DNA of 9,340 bases from assembly GCA_963973795.1 (NCBI GenBank), contig CAXBAF010000052.1:1-9340 (forward strand), written 5' to 3'. The position numbers and the translations under genes were made by a program. Below the pieces are notes generated by a model that did no database searches, was not told where the DNA came from, and worked only from the letters and a program-made list of their open reading frames with translations. Origin of the DNA: UBA1926 sp002337215 (GTDB taxonomy: Bacteria > Planctomycetota > Phycisphaerae > Phycisphaerales > UBA1924). Shown here one piece after another: positions 1 through 5,937 of the stretch. How positions within the stretch are numbered: position 1 is the first letter of the stretch; each line of letters opens with the position of its first letter.

Positions 1-55
1 GTGCCTAGTGCCTAGTGCCTAGTGCCTAGTGCCTAGTGCCTAGTGCCTAGTGCCT
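1..55. repeat. Heptanucleotide tandem repeat (GTGCCTA)n
   Basis: Seven perfect copies of GTGCCTA are followed by a partial copy GTGCCT. The array starts at base 1, so it may continue outside the window. The unit length of 7 is not a multiple of 3, and the unit junction contains the palindrome CTAG. TAG stops therefore fall in all six reading frames within about 21 bp, so the array cannot be coding. It lies just beyond the terminator of the porin gene. Perfect copies suggest recent slippage or active homogenisation, so copy number could vary between strains. Confidence 0.97.
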
Positions 56-80
56 GAATTCTCCCTCGGACAAAAAGAAC

Positions 81-104
81 AGCCGGCTCCCGAGGGAGCC
101 GGCT
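81..104 (-). terminator. Rho-independent terminator of the porin gene
   Basis: A perfect 10-bp G+C-rich stem (AGCCGGCTCC pairing with GGAGCCGGCT) closes a 4-nt loop. Read on the minus strand it is followed by GTTCTTTTTG, a U-rich tail. It lies 47 bases past the porin stop codon and no other gene reads into it. The plus-strand side has no T tract, so the terminator works in one direction. Confidence 0.88.
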
Positions 105-124
105 GCGTTGGATTCAGATCATGT

Positions 125-144
125 GATCCGGGCAAGCCCGGATC
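125..144. repeat. Perfect inverted repeat between porin stop and terminator
   Basis: GATCCGGGC and GCCCGGATC form a perfect inverted repeat separated by AA; in RNA the real loop would be about 4-6 nt. It sits 6 bases beyond the porin stop codon and 20 bases before the terminator hairpin. In the porin mRNA this gives two stacked hairpins in the 3' untranslated region, which could protect the transcript from 3' exonucleases. That role is inferred. It has no T tract of its own, so it is not called a terminator. Confidence 0.75.
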
Positions 145-150
145 GCTGGA

Positions 151-1488
151 TCAGAAGAGGACCGAGACCTGGCCGCGGAGGGCGAACTCGGTGTCGCCGT
201 CCTGACCGAGCAGCGAGGTCGGGGAGACCGAGCCGGTCTGGCCGCCCGGGGCGAACGGCGGGAAGCCGTTCAGCGTCGAGAAGCTGGTCGAGGTGTCGTC
301 GAACGAGACCAGGAGGTCCACGGTCGCCTTGACGGCGTGGCTCTCCGGGAAGAAGTAGTAGTTCGCACCAACCGAGAGGAAGTTGAAGGTGTCCTCGACG
401 CCCGCACCGAAGCGGTTGTCATCGAGGAAGAGGACGTCGTAGCGACCGAACAGTTCGACCTGATCGGTGACGAAGACGCCGGCCTGGGCGACGATACCGA
501 AGTCGTTGACGTCGGTGCTGCTGGTGTCACCCTCGGAGTAGTTGCCGTTGAACGCGAGGAACGCGTTCCAGCCGTTGCCCTCGACGGCGGCGTCGATGGT
601 GTAGAGGACCTGCTCGCCGTCGCCGGCGCCGTCGGCGACGCCGAGGACGTGGCCCGCACCGACCGAGGCACCGGTCTCGCCGTACTGCTCGTAGTGGACC
701 GCGGCACCGATCTTGGCCGCGTAGTCGCTGTTGCGCCACGAGGTGAAGTCGGTGAAGCGGGCCCAGTCGCCGGCGATCTTGAACTCACCGCGGGCGGTGA
801 GGGCCCAGTCGGCGCCGGCGCCGTTGAAGTTCGAGCCCGCGGCACCGAGGCCGTCGGTGAACGCGAAGTAGCCGCGCCAGGCTTCGGCTTCGTAGCCGAA
901 CATCAGGCCCTGGGTGTACTGCTGGCTGAAGGCTTCGCCGGTGACCGAGCGATCGCCCGCGAGCTGGAACTCAGCGTCGACGAGTTCTTCCCAGAACAGC
1001 GGGGCCTTGAACTGACCGAAGCGGAGGAACGCGCCCTCCATGCCTTCGAAGGCGTATTGGCCGTACGCCCAGGTGACGGTGGCCTGGTGGACGTCGCCGC
1101 TCGAGGTGTTGACGTTACCGGCATCGAGGCTGATGCGGTAGGTCAGGTTGTCGTTGATCAGGTTGCCCGAGAAATCGATGCGGGCACGCGGGATCTCGAA
1201 GCCGGCGGTGAAGTCCTGGTTGGTGCCGACGCCGGTGTTGCTGTCGTCGCGGAAGTTGGCGACGTAGCGGAACTGGAACAGCGAGTTCAGCGAGAGGGTG
1301 CTCGCGCCGTCGCCGCTGGTCAGGGTGAACCCGCTGCCTTCGCCCGAGCCCTGGAGGAGGCTGGTGCGGTTGGCGGCGTCGGCGAGCAGCTCAGCGCTGT
1401 ACGCACGCTCGAGGTCGAGGTCGCTCTGGGCAGTCGCGAGGCCGCACGCGGTGCCCGCGATCACGAAGGTTGCAATCTTCTTGCTCAT
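151..1488 (-). CDS. Outer-membrane porin, phosphate-selective OprO/OprP-like family
   Basis: Encodes 445 residues, a usual length for this family. Residues 1-20 (MSKKIATFVIAGTACGLATA) form a signal peptide with an A-T-A cleavage site before Gln21. Residues 22-46 look helical (DLDLERAYSAELLADAANR), as in many planctomycete porins. From about residue 54 to the end alternating polar/hydrophobic stretches suggest beta strands, ending in VSVLF with a terminal Phe as in outer-membrane barrels. The motif GQFKAP (158-163), then EEL (167-169) and DRS (179-181), matches the Porin_O_P block (G-Q-F-K-x-P...E-x-L...x-R-S). The frame extends upstream to 1644, but ATG 1488 is preferred: it starts the signal peptide and has AAGGAG 8 nt upstream. 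The family forms trimeric channels for phosphate, polyphosphate or other anions. The substrate cannot be read from sequence; phosphate is suggested by the divergent PhoB/PhoR-like genes. The gene is followed by a terminator, so it is probably monocistronic. Confidence 0.9.
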   Translation of the reverse strand: MSKKIATFVIAGTACGLATAQSDLDLERAYSAELLADAANRTSLLQGSGEGSGFTLTSGDGASTLSLNSLFQFRYVANFRDDSNTGVGTNQDFTAGFEIPRARIDFSGNLINDNLTYRISLDAGNVNTSSGDVHQATVTWAYGQYAFEGMEGAFLRFGQFKAPLFWEELVDAEFQLAGDRSVTGEAFSQQYTQGLMFGYEAEAWRGYFAFTDGLGAAGSNFNGAGADWALTARGEFKIAGDWARFTDFTSWRNSDYAAKIGAAVHYEQYGETGASVGAGHVLGVADGAGDGEQVLYTIDAAVEGNGWNAFLAFNGNYSEGDTSSTDVNDFGIVAQAGVFVTDQVELFGRYDVLFLDDNRFGAGVEDTFNFLSVGANYYFFPESHAVKATVDLLVSFDDTSTSFSTLNGFPPFAPGGQTGSVSPTSLLGQDGDTEFALRGQVSVLF

Positions 1489-1496
1489 ATCTGAGA

Positions 1497-1502
1497 CTCC
1501 TT
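1497..1502 (-). promoter_or_regulatory. Strong ribosome binding site fixing the porin start
   Basis: On the minus strand AAGGAG lies 8 nt before ATG 1488. It decides between this start and the upstream in-frame ATG at 1644, which would place about 52 non-signal-like residues before the signal peptide. Confidence 0.85.
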
Positions 1503-1561
1503 GGTGAAAGCGAGGCGGGATTCCCTTGGTTGCCTCGCAGATGTCCGGAATCGTGTTCGAA

Positions 1562-1583
1562 ACAGCCAGACAATATTGGCTGT
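1562..1583. repeat. Inverted repeat ACAGCCA/TGGCTGT, possible operator or porin leader hairpin
   Basis: ACAGCCA (1562-1568) and TGGCTGT (1577-1583) are perfect 7-bp arms around an 8-nt AT-rich centre that contains most of the palindrome CAATATTG (1571-1578). It lies about 75 bp upstream of the porin start codon. The symmetry and AT-rich core fit a dimeric regulator site, while in RNA it would form a stable stem-loop. The function is not determined by sequence. Confidence 0.6.
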
Positions 1584-1627
1584 CGATTCGTTTGTGTGTC
1601 CCGCCGCACCATGCGTCGGGGTCTTCC

Positions 1628-1668
1628 CGTGGGCTCCGCCCCAAAGGTGCCGGGGCATCCTGCCCACG
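1628..1668. repeat. Long G+C-rich hairpin in the porin upstream region
   Basis: CGTGGGC (1628-1634) pairs with GCCCACG (1662-1668), and inside it GCCCC (1638-1642) pairs with GGGGC (1652-1656). The result is a two-part stem of 12 bp with a 3x5 internal loop and a 9-nt apical loop. No T tract follows on either strand, so it is not a simple terminator. If the porin transcript starts upstream of here, this would be a stable structure in its 5' leader. It was not matched to any riboswitch class I know. Confidence 0.6.
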
Positions 1669-1759
1669 GACCGAAAAGTCTAGCCTTGTTGGCTAGCGGG
1701 TACAAACCCTGAGCAATGAGTTTCGGCTACTACTCACTAGCATTGGCATTTTTCGGTCC
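1668..1759. repeat. Spaced 10-bp inverted repeat GGACCGAAAA ... TTTTCGGTCC
   Basis: GGACCGAAAA (1668-1677) and TTTTCGGTCC (1750-1759) are perfect 10-bp inverted copies 72 bp apart. Between them is a smaller hairpin, CTAGCC (1680-1685) with GGCTAG (1691-1696). The core GGACCG recurs at 1791-1796 and 1818-1823. The arms could be binding sites for one regulator on the two strands, or the two sides of a long-range RNA helix. Confidence 0.65.
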
Positions 1760-1797
1760 AAAATCGTCCGGATCGCCCGATAATCCGGCCGGACCGA
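1753..1797. repeat. Nested inverted repeat that competes with the preceding one
   Basis: TCGGTCC (1753-1759) pairs with GGACCGA (1791-1797). Inside it CCGGAT (1768-1773) pairs with ATCCGG (1783-1788), so the two helices can stack with a bulge. The left arm, 1753-1759, is also an arm of the 1668-1759 repeat, so in RNA the two outer helices exclude each other. That is the layout of an alternative-fold switch, though repeated protein sites would look the same. Confidence 0.55.
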
Positions 1798-1932
1798 CAC
1801 CTGTTTAAGTGGTTTCTGGACCGCACACGGAACCTTAACCGAGCCGGACGCGCGTTTGACCGTCCTGCGGATACCCTTTGCAGGAATCCACCACGCAGCC
1901 GTCTGACCGAGATCTACGCAGGAGCGAGAGCC

Positions 1933-2655
1933 ATGGCCCGGCGAGTTCTGATCGTTGACGATGAGACCGATCTGTCCGAATTGCTCGGGTACAACCTCTG
2001 GAAAGCGGGTTATGAGACCAAGGTCGTCAACGACGGCGAGGCCGGCCTGCGCGAGATCGCATCCTTTCAACCCGATCTGGTCGTGCTCGACATCATGATG
2101 CCCGGGCTCAACGGGCACCAGGTGCTGGGGCGGATCCGCGGGAACCCCGACACGGCGGCGATCCCGGTGATCTTTCTGACCGCGAAGAACGAGGAAGTGG
2201 ACGAGATCGAGGGCCTGTCGAAGGGTGCCGACGACTTTGTCACCAAGCCGTTCTCGATCCGCGTGCTGCAGGCACGCATCGAACGGCTGCTCGATCGTGG
2301 TGCAATGGAGACGCCCTCGCAAATCGAGATCGGCGGGCTGGTGCTCAACCGCGAGACCCACGAGGCGACGCTCGGGGGCAACGCGTTGCCGCTCACGGTG
2401 ACCGAATTCCGCCTGCTGGCGTCGCTGCTCGAGGCCGAGGGCAAGGTGCTGAGCCGGGCGGCACTCATCCAGCACGCGATGGGCTCGGGGGTCACGATCA
2501 CGGAACGAACTATTGATGTGCACGTGACATCGATCCGAAAGAAACTTGGCGGCCTCGCGGTGATTGTCAAAACCGTCCGGGGCGTGGGGTATCGGATCGA
2601 TGCCGATGCGGTGCCGAACGGCTCGGGTGAGCACGCAGCCGCGTCGCGTGATTGA
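1933..2655 (+). CDS. PhoB-like response regulator, OmpR family (receiver + winged helix)
   Basis: Encodes 240 residues, typical of the family. The receiver domain (about 3-122) has acidic Asp9/Asp10, phospho-acceptor Asp53 in LVVLDIMMPGLNG, Thr83 in FLTAK, switch residue Phe102 and Lys105 in the KPF motif. The DNA-binding domain (about 130-224) has the OmpR-type recognition helix region ERTIDVHVTSIRKKL (191-205) and the wing TVRGVGYR (214-221). ATG 1933 has AGGAG 8 nt upstream. It is probably co-transcribed with the kinase gene 21 bp downstream, the likely source of its phosphate. Closest in style to PhoB/PhoP of phosphate-starvation systems. The divergent OprP-like porin supports that role, but other OmpR-family assignments such as WalR-like cannot be excluded. 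Confidence 0.93.
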   Translation: MARRVLIVDDETDLSELLGYNLWKAGYETKVVNDGEAGLREIASFQPDLVVLDIMMPGLNGHQVLGRIRGNPDTAAIPVIFLTAKNEEVDEIEGLSKGADDFVTKPFSIRVLQARIERLLDRGAMETPSQIEIGGLVLNRETHEATLGGNALPLTVTEFRLLASLLEAEGKVLSRAALIQHAMGSGVTITERTIDVHVTSIRKKLGGLAVIVKTVRGVGYRIDADAVPNGSGEHAAASRD

Positions 2656-2676
2656 TCGGCGACAGGAGCCGTCCGC

Positions 2677-4173
2677 GTGCCAGGGGCCGACCGCAGTAGA
2701 TTGCTGATCATCCTCGCGTTCGGTGTCTCGTTCGCGGCGGCGCTGTTCCTGTCACCGTTCGCGCCGGCGCTGGTGATCGCGTTGTTTATCCCTGTGTCGG
2801 GTGCGCTCGTCTGGCTCTCGCACTCCGCTGCGGAACGGACGCAGTTGAAGAGGCTCGGCGAGTTGATCGACCTGATCGAGGAGCCGGACCCGGACGAGCG
2901 GGATGAGTCGCGGGAGTTCTTTGTGGATCGTCCGTTCGAGACGCTCCGCGAACGGATCGAATCACGGATCGCATGGAACGCCGAATCGATCGATCGCGCG
3001 GTCGAGAGCGGCGCGATGCTGCGGGCGTACCTGAACGCGATCGACACGCCGGTGATTGCGCTGCGGGAATCCGGGCGGGTCGCGATGATGAACAGACCCG
3101 CCCGCCGGCTGTTCGCACGCGGCACGCCGGAAGAGGGCCGGACCGCGATCGAGGATATCGTGACGAGTGTCGAGGTCCTGGCGCTCTATCGCCGGGCGGC
3201 GGACGGCGAGGCGGCTCAGCGACGGATCCGCCTCAGCCTCGAGCCGCAGGCGCGGTTCTATGAGGTCAGCGCGATCCCGGTTCGGCTCAACATCGCCGAC
3301 ATCCCGGCGCGGGTCCCGCCGCGGACGGGTGTGGTGCTCACGTTCCGTGACGTGCACGATCTCGCGCAGACGCTGCAGCTGCGGACGGATTTCGCCGCGA
3401 ACGCGAGCCACGAGCTGCGGACCCCGATCGCGTCGATCAAGATGGCGGTGGAGACCATGCTCGGGCCGGCCGCCGACGATCCGGCGATGCAGAGCAAACT
3501 GACTTCCATCATCGAGAACAACGCCGTCCGCCTGGAAGAGACCGTCAACGATCTGCTTGATCTGTCGCGTCTCGAATCCGACGAGCACGAGATCGAGATC
3601 GAGACGTTCGACGCGTCGGCGTTGTGCGACTCGGTGATCGCGGGGTTCGAGCACGTCTGCGAACGCCGTCGGCTGCTGATCGAGAGCGACATCTCACCCG
3701 ACCTTGTGCGCATGGTGTCCGACCGCAAGCTGCTGGTGCTCGTGCTGCGCAACCTGATCGATAACGCGACCAAGTTCGCGTTCGAGGGAACGGTCATCCG
3801 CGTGACGGGCGAGCCGATCCCCACCGGGGACGCGGGCCGGCGCGGTGCGCGGTTCCGCGTGATCGATCAGGGCGTGGGCATCCCGCTCAAGCATCAGGAA
3901 CGCGTGTTCGAGCGGTTCTTCCAGGTCGATGAGTCCCGCGCCCGCATCGGCGGGCGGCGCGGCTCGGGGCTCGGGCTCTCGATCGTCCGTCACGCGCTCC
4001 GCAGCATCGACGGCGAGATCGAGATCGAGTCGGTCTGGCAAGAGGGCACGACGATGACCATCACCATCCCGCGGTGCGTGGAGCCGGGGCTCGACACGAG
4101 CGCAGCGGACACTCCTGCGGGCTCTCAAACGCCTGACGGGAACGATCGGGATCAGCCGGGCAGCGGCGCGTAG
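2677..4173 (+). CDS. PhoR-like membrane sensor histidine kinase with PAS domain
   Basis: Encodes 498 residues from a GTG start with ACAGGAG 8 nt upstream. Two adjacent membrane segments (about 7-25 and 27-46) leave almost no periplasmic loop, and no HAMP domain is evident. A PAS-like domain follows (about 112-225, beginning LRAYLNAIDTPVIAL). HisKA (about 233-300) has the phospho-acceptor His245 in ASHELRTPIASIK. HATPase_c (about 340-460) has the N box N359-LID-N363, G1 D397-QGVG, an F-box-like VFERFFQVDESR and G2 G429-SGLGL. The last 35 or so residues are Ser/Thr/Pro/Asp-rich and probably disordered. All catalytic motifs are intact, so it should autophosphorylate and pass phosphate to the regulator encoded just upstream. 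The lack of a sensor ectodomain resembles PhoR, which senses through membrane or cytoplasmic partners. The 3' end overlaps the convergent lipoprotein gene by 22 bp. Confidence 0.93.
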   Translation: MPGADRSRLLIILAFGVSFAAALFLSPFAPALVIALFIPVSGALVWLSHSAAERTQLKRLGELIDLIEEPDPDERDESREFFVDRPFETLRERIESRIAWNAESIDRAVESGAMLRAYLNAIDTPVIALRESGRVAMMNRPARRLFARGTPEEGRTAIEDIVTSVEVLALYRRAADGEAAQRRIRLSLEPQARFYEVSAIPVRLNIADIPARVPPRTGVVLTFRDVHDLAQTLQLRTDFAANASHELRTPIASIKMAVETMLGPAADDPAMQSKLTSIIENNAVRLEETVNDLLDLSRLESDEHEIEIETFDASALCDSVIAGFEHVCERRRLLIESDISPDLVRMVSDRKLLVLVLRNLIDNATKFAFEGTVIRVTGEPIPTGDAGRRGARFRVIDQGVGIPLKHQERVFERFFQVDESRARIGGRRGSGLGLSIVRHALRSIDGEIEIESVWQEGTTMTITIPRCVEPGLDTSAADTPAGSQTPDGNDRDQPGSGA

Positions 4174-4673
4174 TCCTTGCCGGCGAGTTCATGCAATCGT
4201 TCGACGATCTCACCGACCAGGGCCGTCTCGGCGGACTCGGATCCCAACGCGCCGATCCTGCATCGCACGAGTACACGCCCGTCTCCCAGGTCCTTGAGCG
4301 TCAGTTCGCCGGTGTCGCCGCGCAGGGTGCGGAGATCGAAGACGAGTACGGTGTGCTCGTCGTGGTCGGCGGCGCGATAGGCACGCCTGCGTTCGAGCGC
4401 CATCTGCTCGCGGCGGACAGCGGTGCGCACGGCCGCGTCCGCGTCGTCCCAGTCCGCCTCGATGATCATCTCGCGTGCGACGAGCGACGGCCCGCCGGAC
4501 GCGACGGTCGCGGGGGGAGGCGGGGTGCAGCCGGCAAGCCCCGAGAGCAGGAACGCGACAAGAGACGCGAGAAGCGGGGCTACAACCGGAACCCTCGCGG
4601 GCGAGGCCCGAAGGGTTCTATAATCCCCGCTGGGGATCGCCGCGCGCGGCCGGCGAGAGTACATGTGCTCCAT
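4152..4673 (-). CDS. Small lipoprotein of unknown function (possibly DUF3568-like)
   Basis: Encodes 173 residues from ATG 4673 (AGGAAGG just upstream) or 170 from ATG 4664. An Arg-rich N-region is followed by a hydrophobic core (about 28-45) and the lipobox LSGLAGC, with Cys49 as the lipidation site. The mature part begins TPPPPATV, a Pro-rich tether, followed by an alpha/beta domain of about 110 residues: LVAREMIIEADWDDADAAV, an Arg-rich helix, a strand HTVLVFDLRT, then VLVRCRIGALGSESAETALV and a final helix. The 'V-R-x-R-I-G-x-x-G-x-E' strand-turn with a C-terminal helix recalls small DUF3568-type lipoproteins; this is tentative. Expected location is the periplasmic face of a membrane. The n-region of about 27 residues is unusually long. 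It converges on the kinase gene and diverges from phoH, so it is probably transcribed alone. Confidence 0.75.
   Translation of the reverse strand: MEHMYSRRPRAAIPSGDYRTLRASPARVPVVAPLLASLVAFLLSGLAGCTPPPPATVASGGPSLVAREMIIEADWDDADAAVRTAVRREQMALERRRAYRAADHDEHTVLVFDLRTLRGDTGELTLKDLGDGRVLVRCRIGALGSESAETALVGEIVERLHELAGKDYAPLPG
4589..4618. repeat. G+C-rich inverted repeat next to a TATAAT box
   Basis: GAACCCT (4589-4595) pairs with AGGGTTC (4612-4618), and inside it GGGC (4599-4602) pairs with GCCC (4606-4609) around GAG. It overlaps the codons for the lipoprotein's signal-peptide region and touches the TATAAT at 4619. It could be an operator for the phoH promoter or a hairpin early in the lipoprotein mRNA. 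Confidence 0.5.
4619..4624 (+). promoter_or_regulatory. Candidate -10 element for phoH
   Basis: An exact TATAAT lies in otherwise G+C-rich sequence, 44 bp before ATG 4663 and 119 bp before TTG 4738. No TTGACA-like -35 is present at 16-18 bp upstream; that place is filled by the inverted repeat 4589-4618. The hexamer also encodes part of the divergent lipoprotein's N-region, so it may be chance. Confidence 0.35.
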
Positions 4674-4737
4674 ACCCTTCCTGCCTGTTTCCGCGAACGG
4701 GCCCGCCCCATCGGTGGGCGCTCCGGAGTCTCGTCGT

Positions 4738-5919
4738 TTGATCGTCACGATCCGCATCCCTTCGGGCACCGACCGCACCGCCGTGGTCGGGCCCGCCGAG
4801 CGTAACCTCAAAATGCTCCGCGAGGCGCTGGGGCTCTCGATCAGCGCCCGCGACGGCGTGATCCGCGCCGAGGGCGATCGGGACGACGCGTTCGTTGCGC
4901 AGTCCGTGCTCCGCCGGCTCATCCGCGACGCGGCGACGCCGCCTTCCCGCGCCGACATGCTCGCGATCATCACCGACGAGGCGGAACGCGCGAGCAAGCT
5001 CGTCTCGCGCGATCGTGGTCATCAGCCTGCTTCGGGTTCGCCCGACTGGGACGGCCGGCTCGCGGTCTCGACCGGCGGGCGCAGCATCAGCCCCAAGACG
5101 CCGGGGCAGGAACACTACATCCGCACGATCCGCGACCACGACCTCGCGTTCGGGATCGGGCCCGCGGGGACGGGCAAGACCTTCCTCGCGGTCGCCGTCG
5201 CGGTGCACCTGCTCAAAACCGGAGCGGTGCAGCGCGTCGTGCTCGCACGGCCCGCGGTCGAGGCGGGTGAACGGCTGGGGTTCCTGCCCGGCGATCTGCA
5301 GGACAAGGTGAACCCGTATCTGCGCCCGCTGCTCGACGCGCTGCACGACATGCTCGACTTTGGGACGATCCGCCGTTTCATGGAAAACGACGTGATCGAG
5401 CTGAGCCCGCTCGCCTTCATGCGCGGGCGCACGCTCAACAACGCGTGCATCCTGCTTGACGAGGCCCAGAACACGACGCGCGGGCAGATGAAGATGTTCC
5501 TGACCCGCATGGGGCACGGCTCTCGGATGATCATCACCGGGGACACGACCCAGATCGACCTTCCGGACCCACGCGAGAGCGGGCTGATCGACGCCGTGCG
5601 AAGGCTGCAGCGCGTCCCCGGGGTCGGGTTCACGCAGCTGACAGGCGAAGACGTGGTGCGCCACAGCCTCGTGCAGCGTGTCATCAGGGCGTACGGTGAG
5701 GAAGAACGGATCGCCCCGCACGAGCGAGCGTTGCGTGAGGCCCTCGATGCGGGTGGAAACCCGCCTCAACGGTCCGGCGCATGGGTAGACGACGACGAAA
5801 GCCGCGATGATCGGATCGGGGATTCTCCTCGCAACCCGAGCGGCGAGACGACCGATATTCTGGGGTCGGCCGACGGCACTTCTCCCAGCGGCCCCTCAAT
5901 GAGCCCTCGGACTGAATGA
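4738..5919 (+). CDS. phoH: PhoH family ATPase (PhoH-like protein)
   Basis: Encodes 393 residues from TTG 4738; the frame also opens at ATG 4663 (418 residues). TTG is chosen because GGAG lies 9 nt upstream, because the PhoH family usually begins close to this conserved region, and because the longer form would overlap the 5' end of the divergent lipoprotein gene. A small N-terminal KH-like domain (about 1-85) precedes the ATPase core: SPKTPGQEHYIRTI, Walker A GPAGTGKT (141-148, Lys147), then RPAVEAGERLGFLPGDLQDKV, Walker B ILLDEAQN (Asp241/Glu242) and ITGDTTQIDLP. All P-loop motifs are intact. PhoH proteins are cytoplasmic ATPases linked to RNA metabolism and to YbeY; the exact reaction is not settled. 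The last 70 or so residues are a hydrophilic, probably disordered tail. The PgpH-like gene follows 18 bp downstream, likely in one operon. Confidence 0.93.
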   Translation: MIVTIRIPSGTDRTAVVGPAERNLKMLREALGLSISARDGVIRAEGDRDDAFVAQSVLRRLIRDAATPPSRADMLAIITDEAERASKLVSRDRGHQPASGSPDWDGRLAVSTGGRSISPKTPGQEHYIRTIRDHDLAFGIGPAGTGKTFLAVAVAVHLLKTGAVQRVVLARPAVEAGERLGFLPGDLQDKVNPYLRPLLDALHDMLDFGTIRRFMENDVIELSPLAFMRGRTLNNACILLDEAQNTTRGQMKMFLTRMGHGSRMIITGDTTQIDLPDPRESGLIDAVRRLQRVPGVGFTQLTGEDVVRHSLVQRVIRAYGEEERIAPHERALREALDAGGNPPQRSGAWVDDDESRDDRIGDSPRNPSGETTDILGSADGTSPSGPSMSPRTE

Positions 5920-5937
5920 TCGGTGGTACGGACACAC

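Larger units (their letters stand above)
1489..1932. other. 444-bp divergent intergenic region, no gene seen, rich in inverted repeats
   Basis: This gap separates the divergent porin and response-regulator genes and must hold both promoters. Short open frames cross it but none has a ribosome binding site with a recognisable product. It contains several inverted repeats, listed separately, plus CGAGGC (1511-1516) with GCCTCG (1532-1537), which would form a hairpin just upstream of the porin ribosome binding site. TTGACC at 1856-1861 resembles a -35 box for the regulator, but no good -10 follows at 16-18 nt. No convincing pair of 11-bp Pho-box repeats was found. Most repeats lie nearer the porin, so a structured porin leader or several operator sites are both possible. 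Confidence 0.7.

Noticed and set aside
337..1494. 385-codon open frame on the plus strand antisense to the porin
   Set aside because: Its translation is a Val/Glu/Gly/Ala/Asp-rich mirror of the porin codons with no domain or ribosome binding site. Long antisense frames are expected in high-G+C DNA.
1580..1600. CTGTC ... GTGTC as a Pho box upstream of the porin
   Set aside because: The two half-sites are 16 bp apart rather than 11 and the rest does not match; too weak to call.
1470..1712. 80-codon frame in the divergent intergenic region
   Set aside because: No ribosome binding site, no recognisable sequence, and it overlaps the porin start and the inverted repeats.
1856..1887. sigma-70 promoter for the response regulator starting at TTGACC
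   Set aside because: The -35 is reasonable but no hexamer resembling TATAAT lies 16-18 bp downstream.
1693..2634. 313-codon minus-strand frame opposite the response regulator
   Set aside because: The opposite strand encodes an intact receiver and winged helix with all key residues; this frame has no recognisable product.
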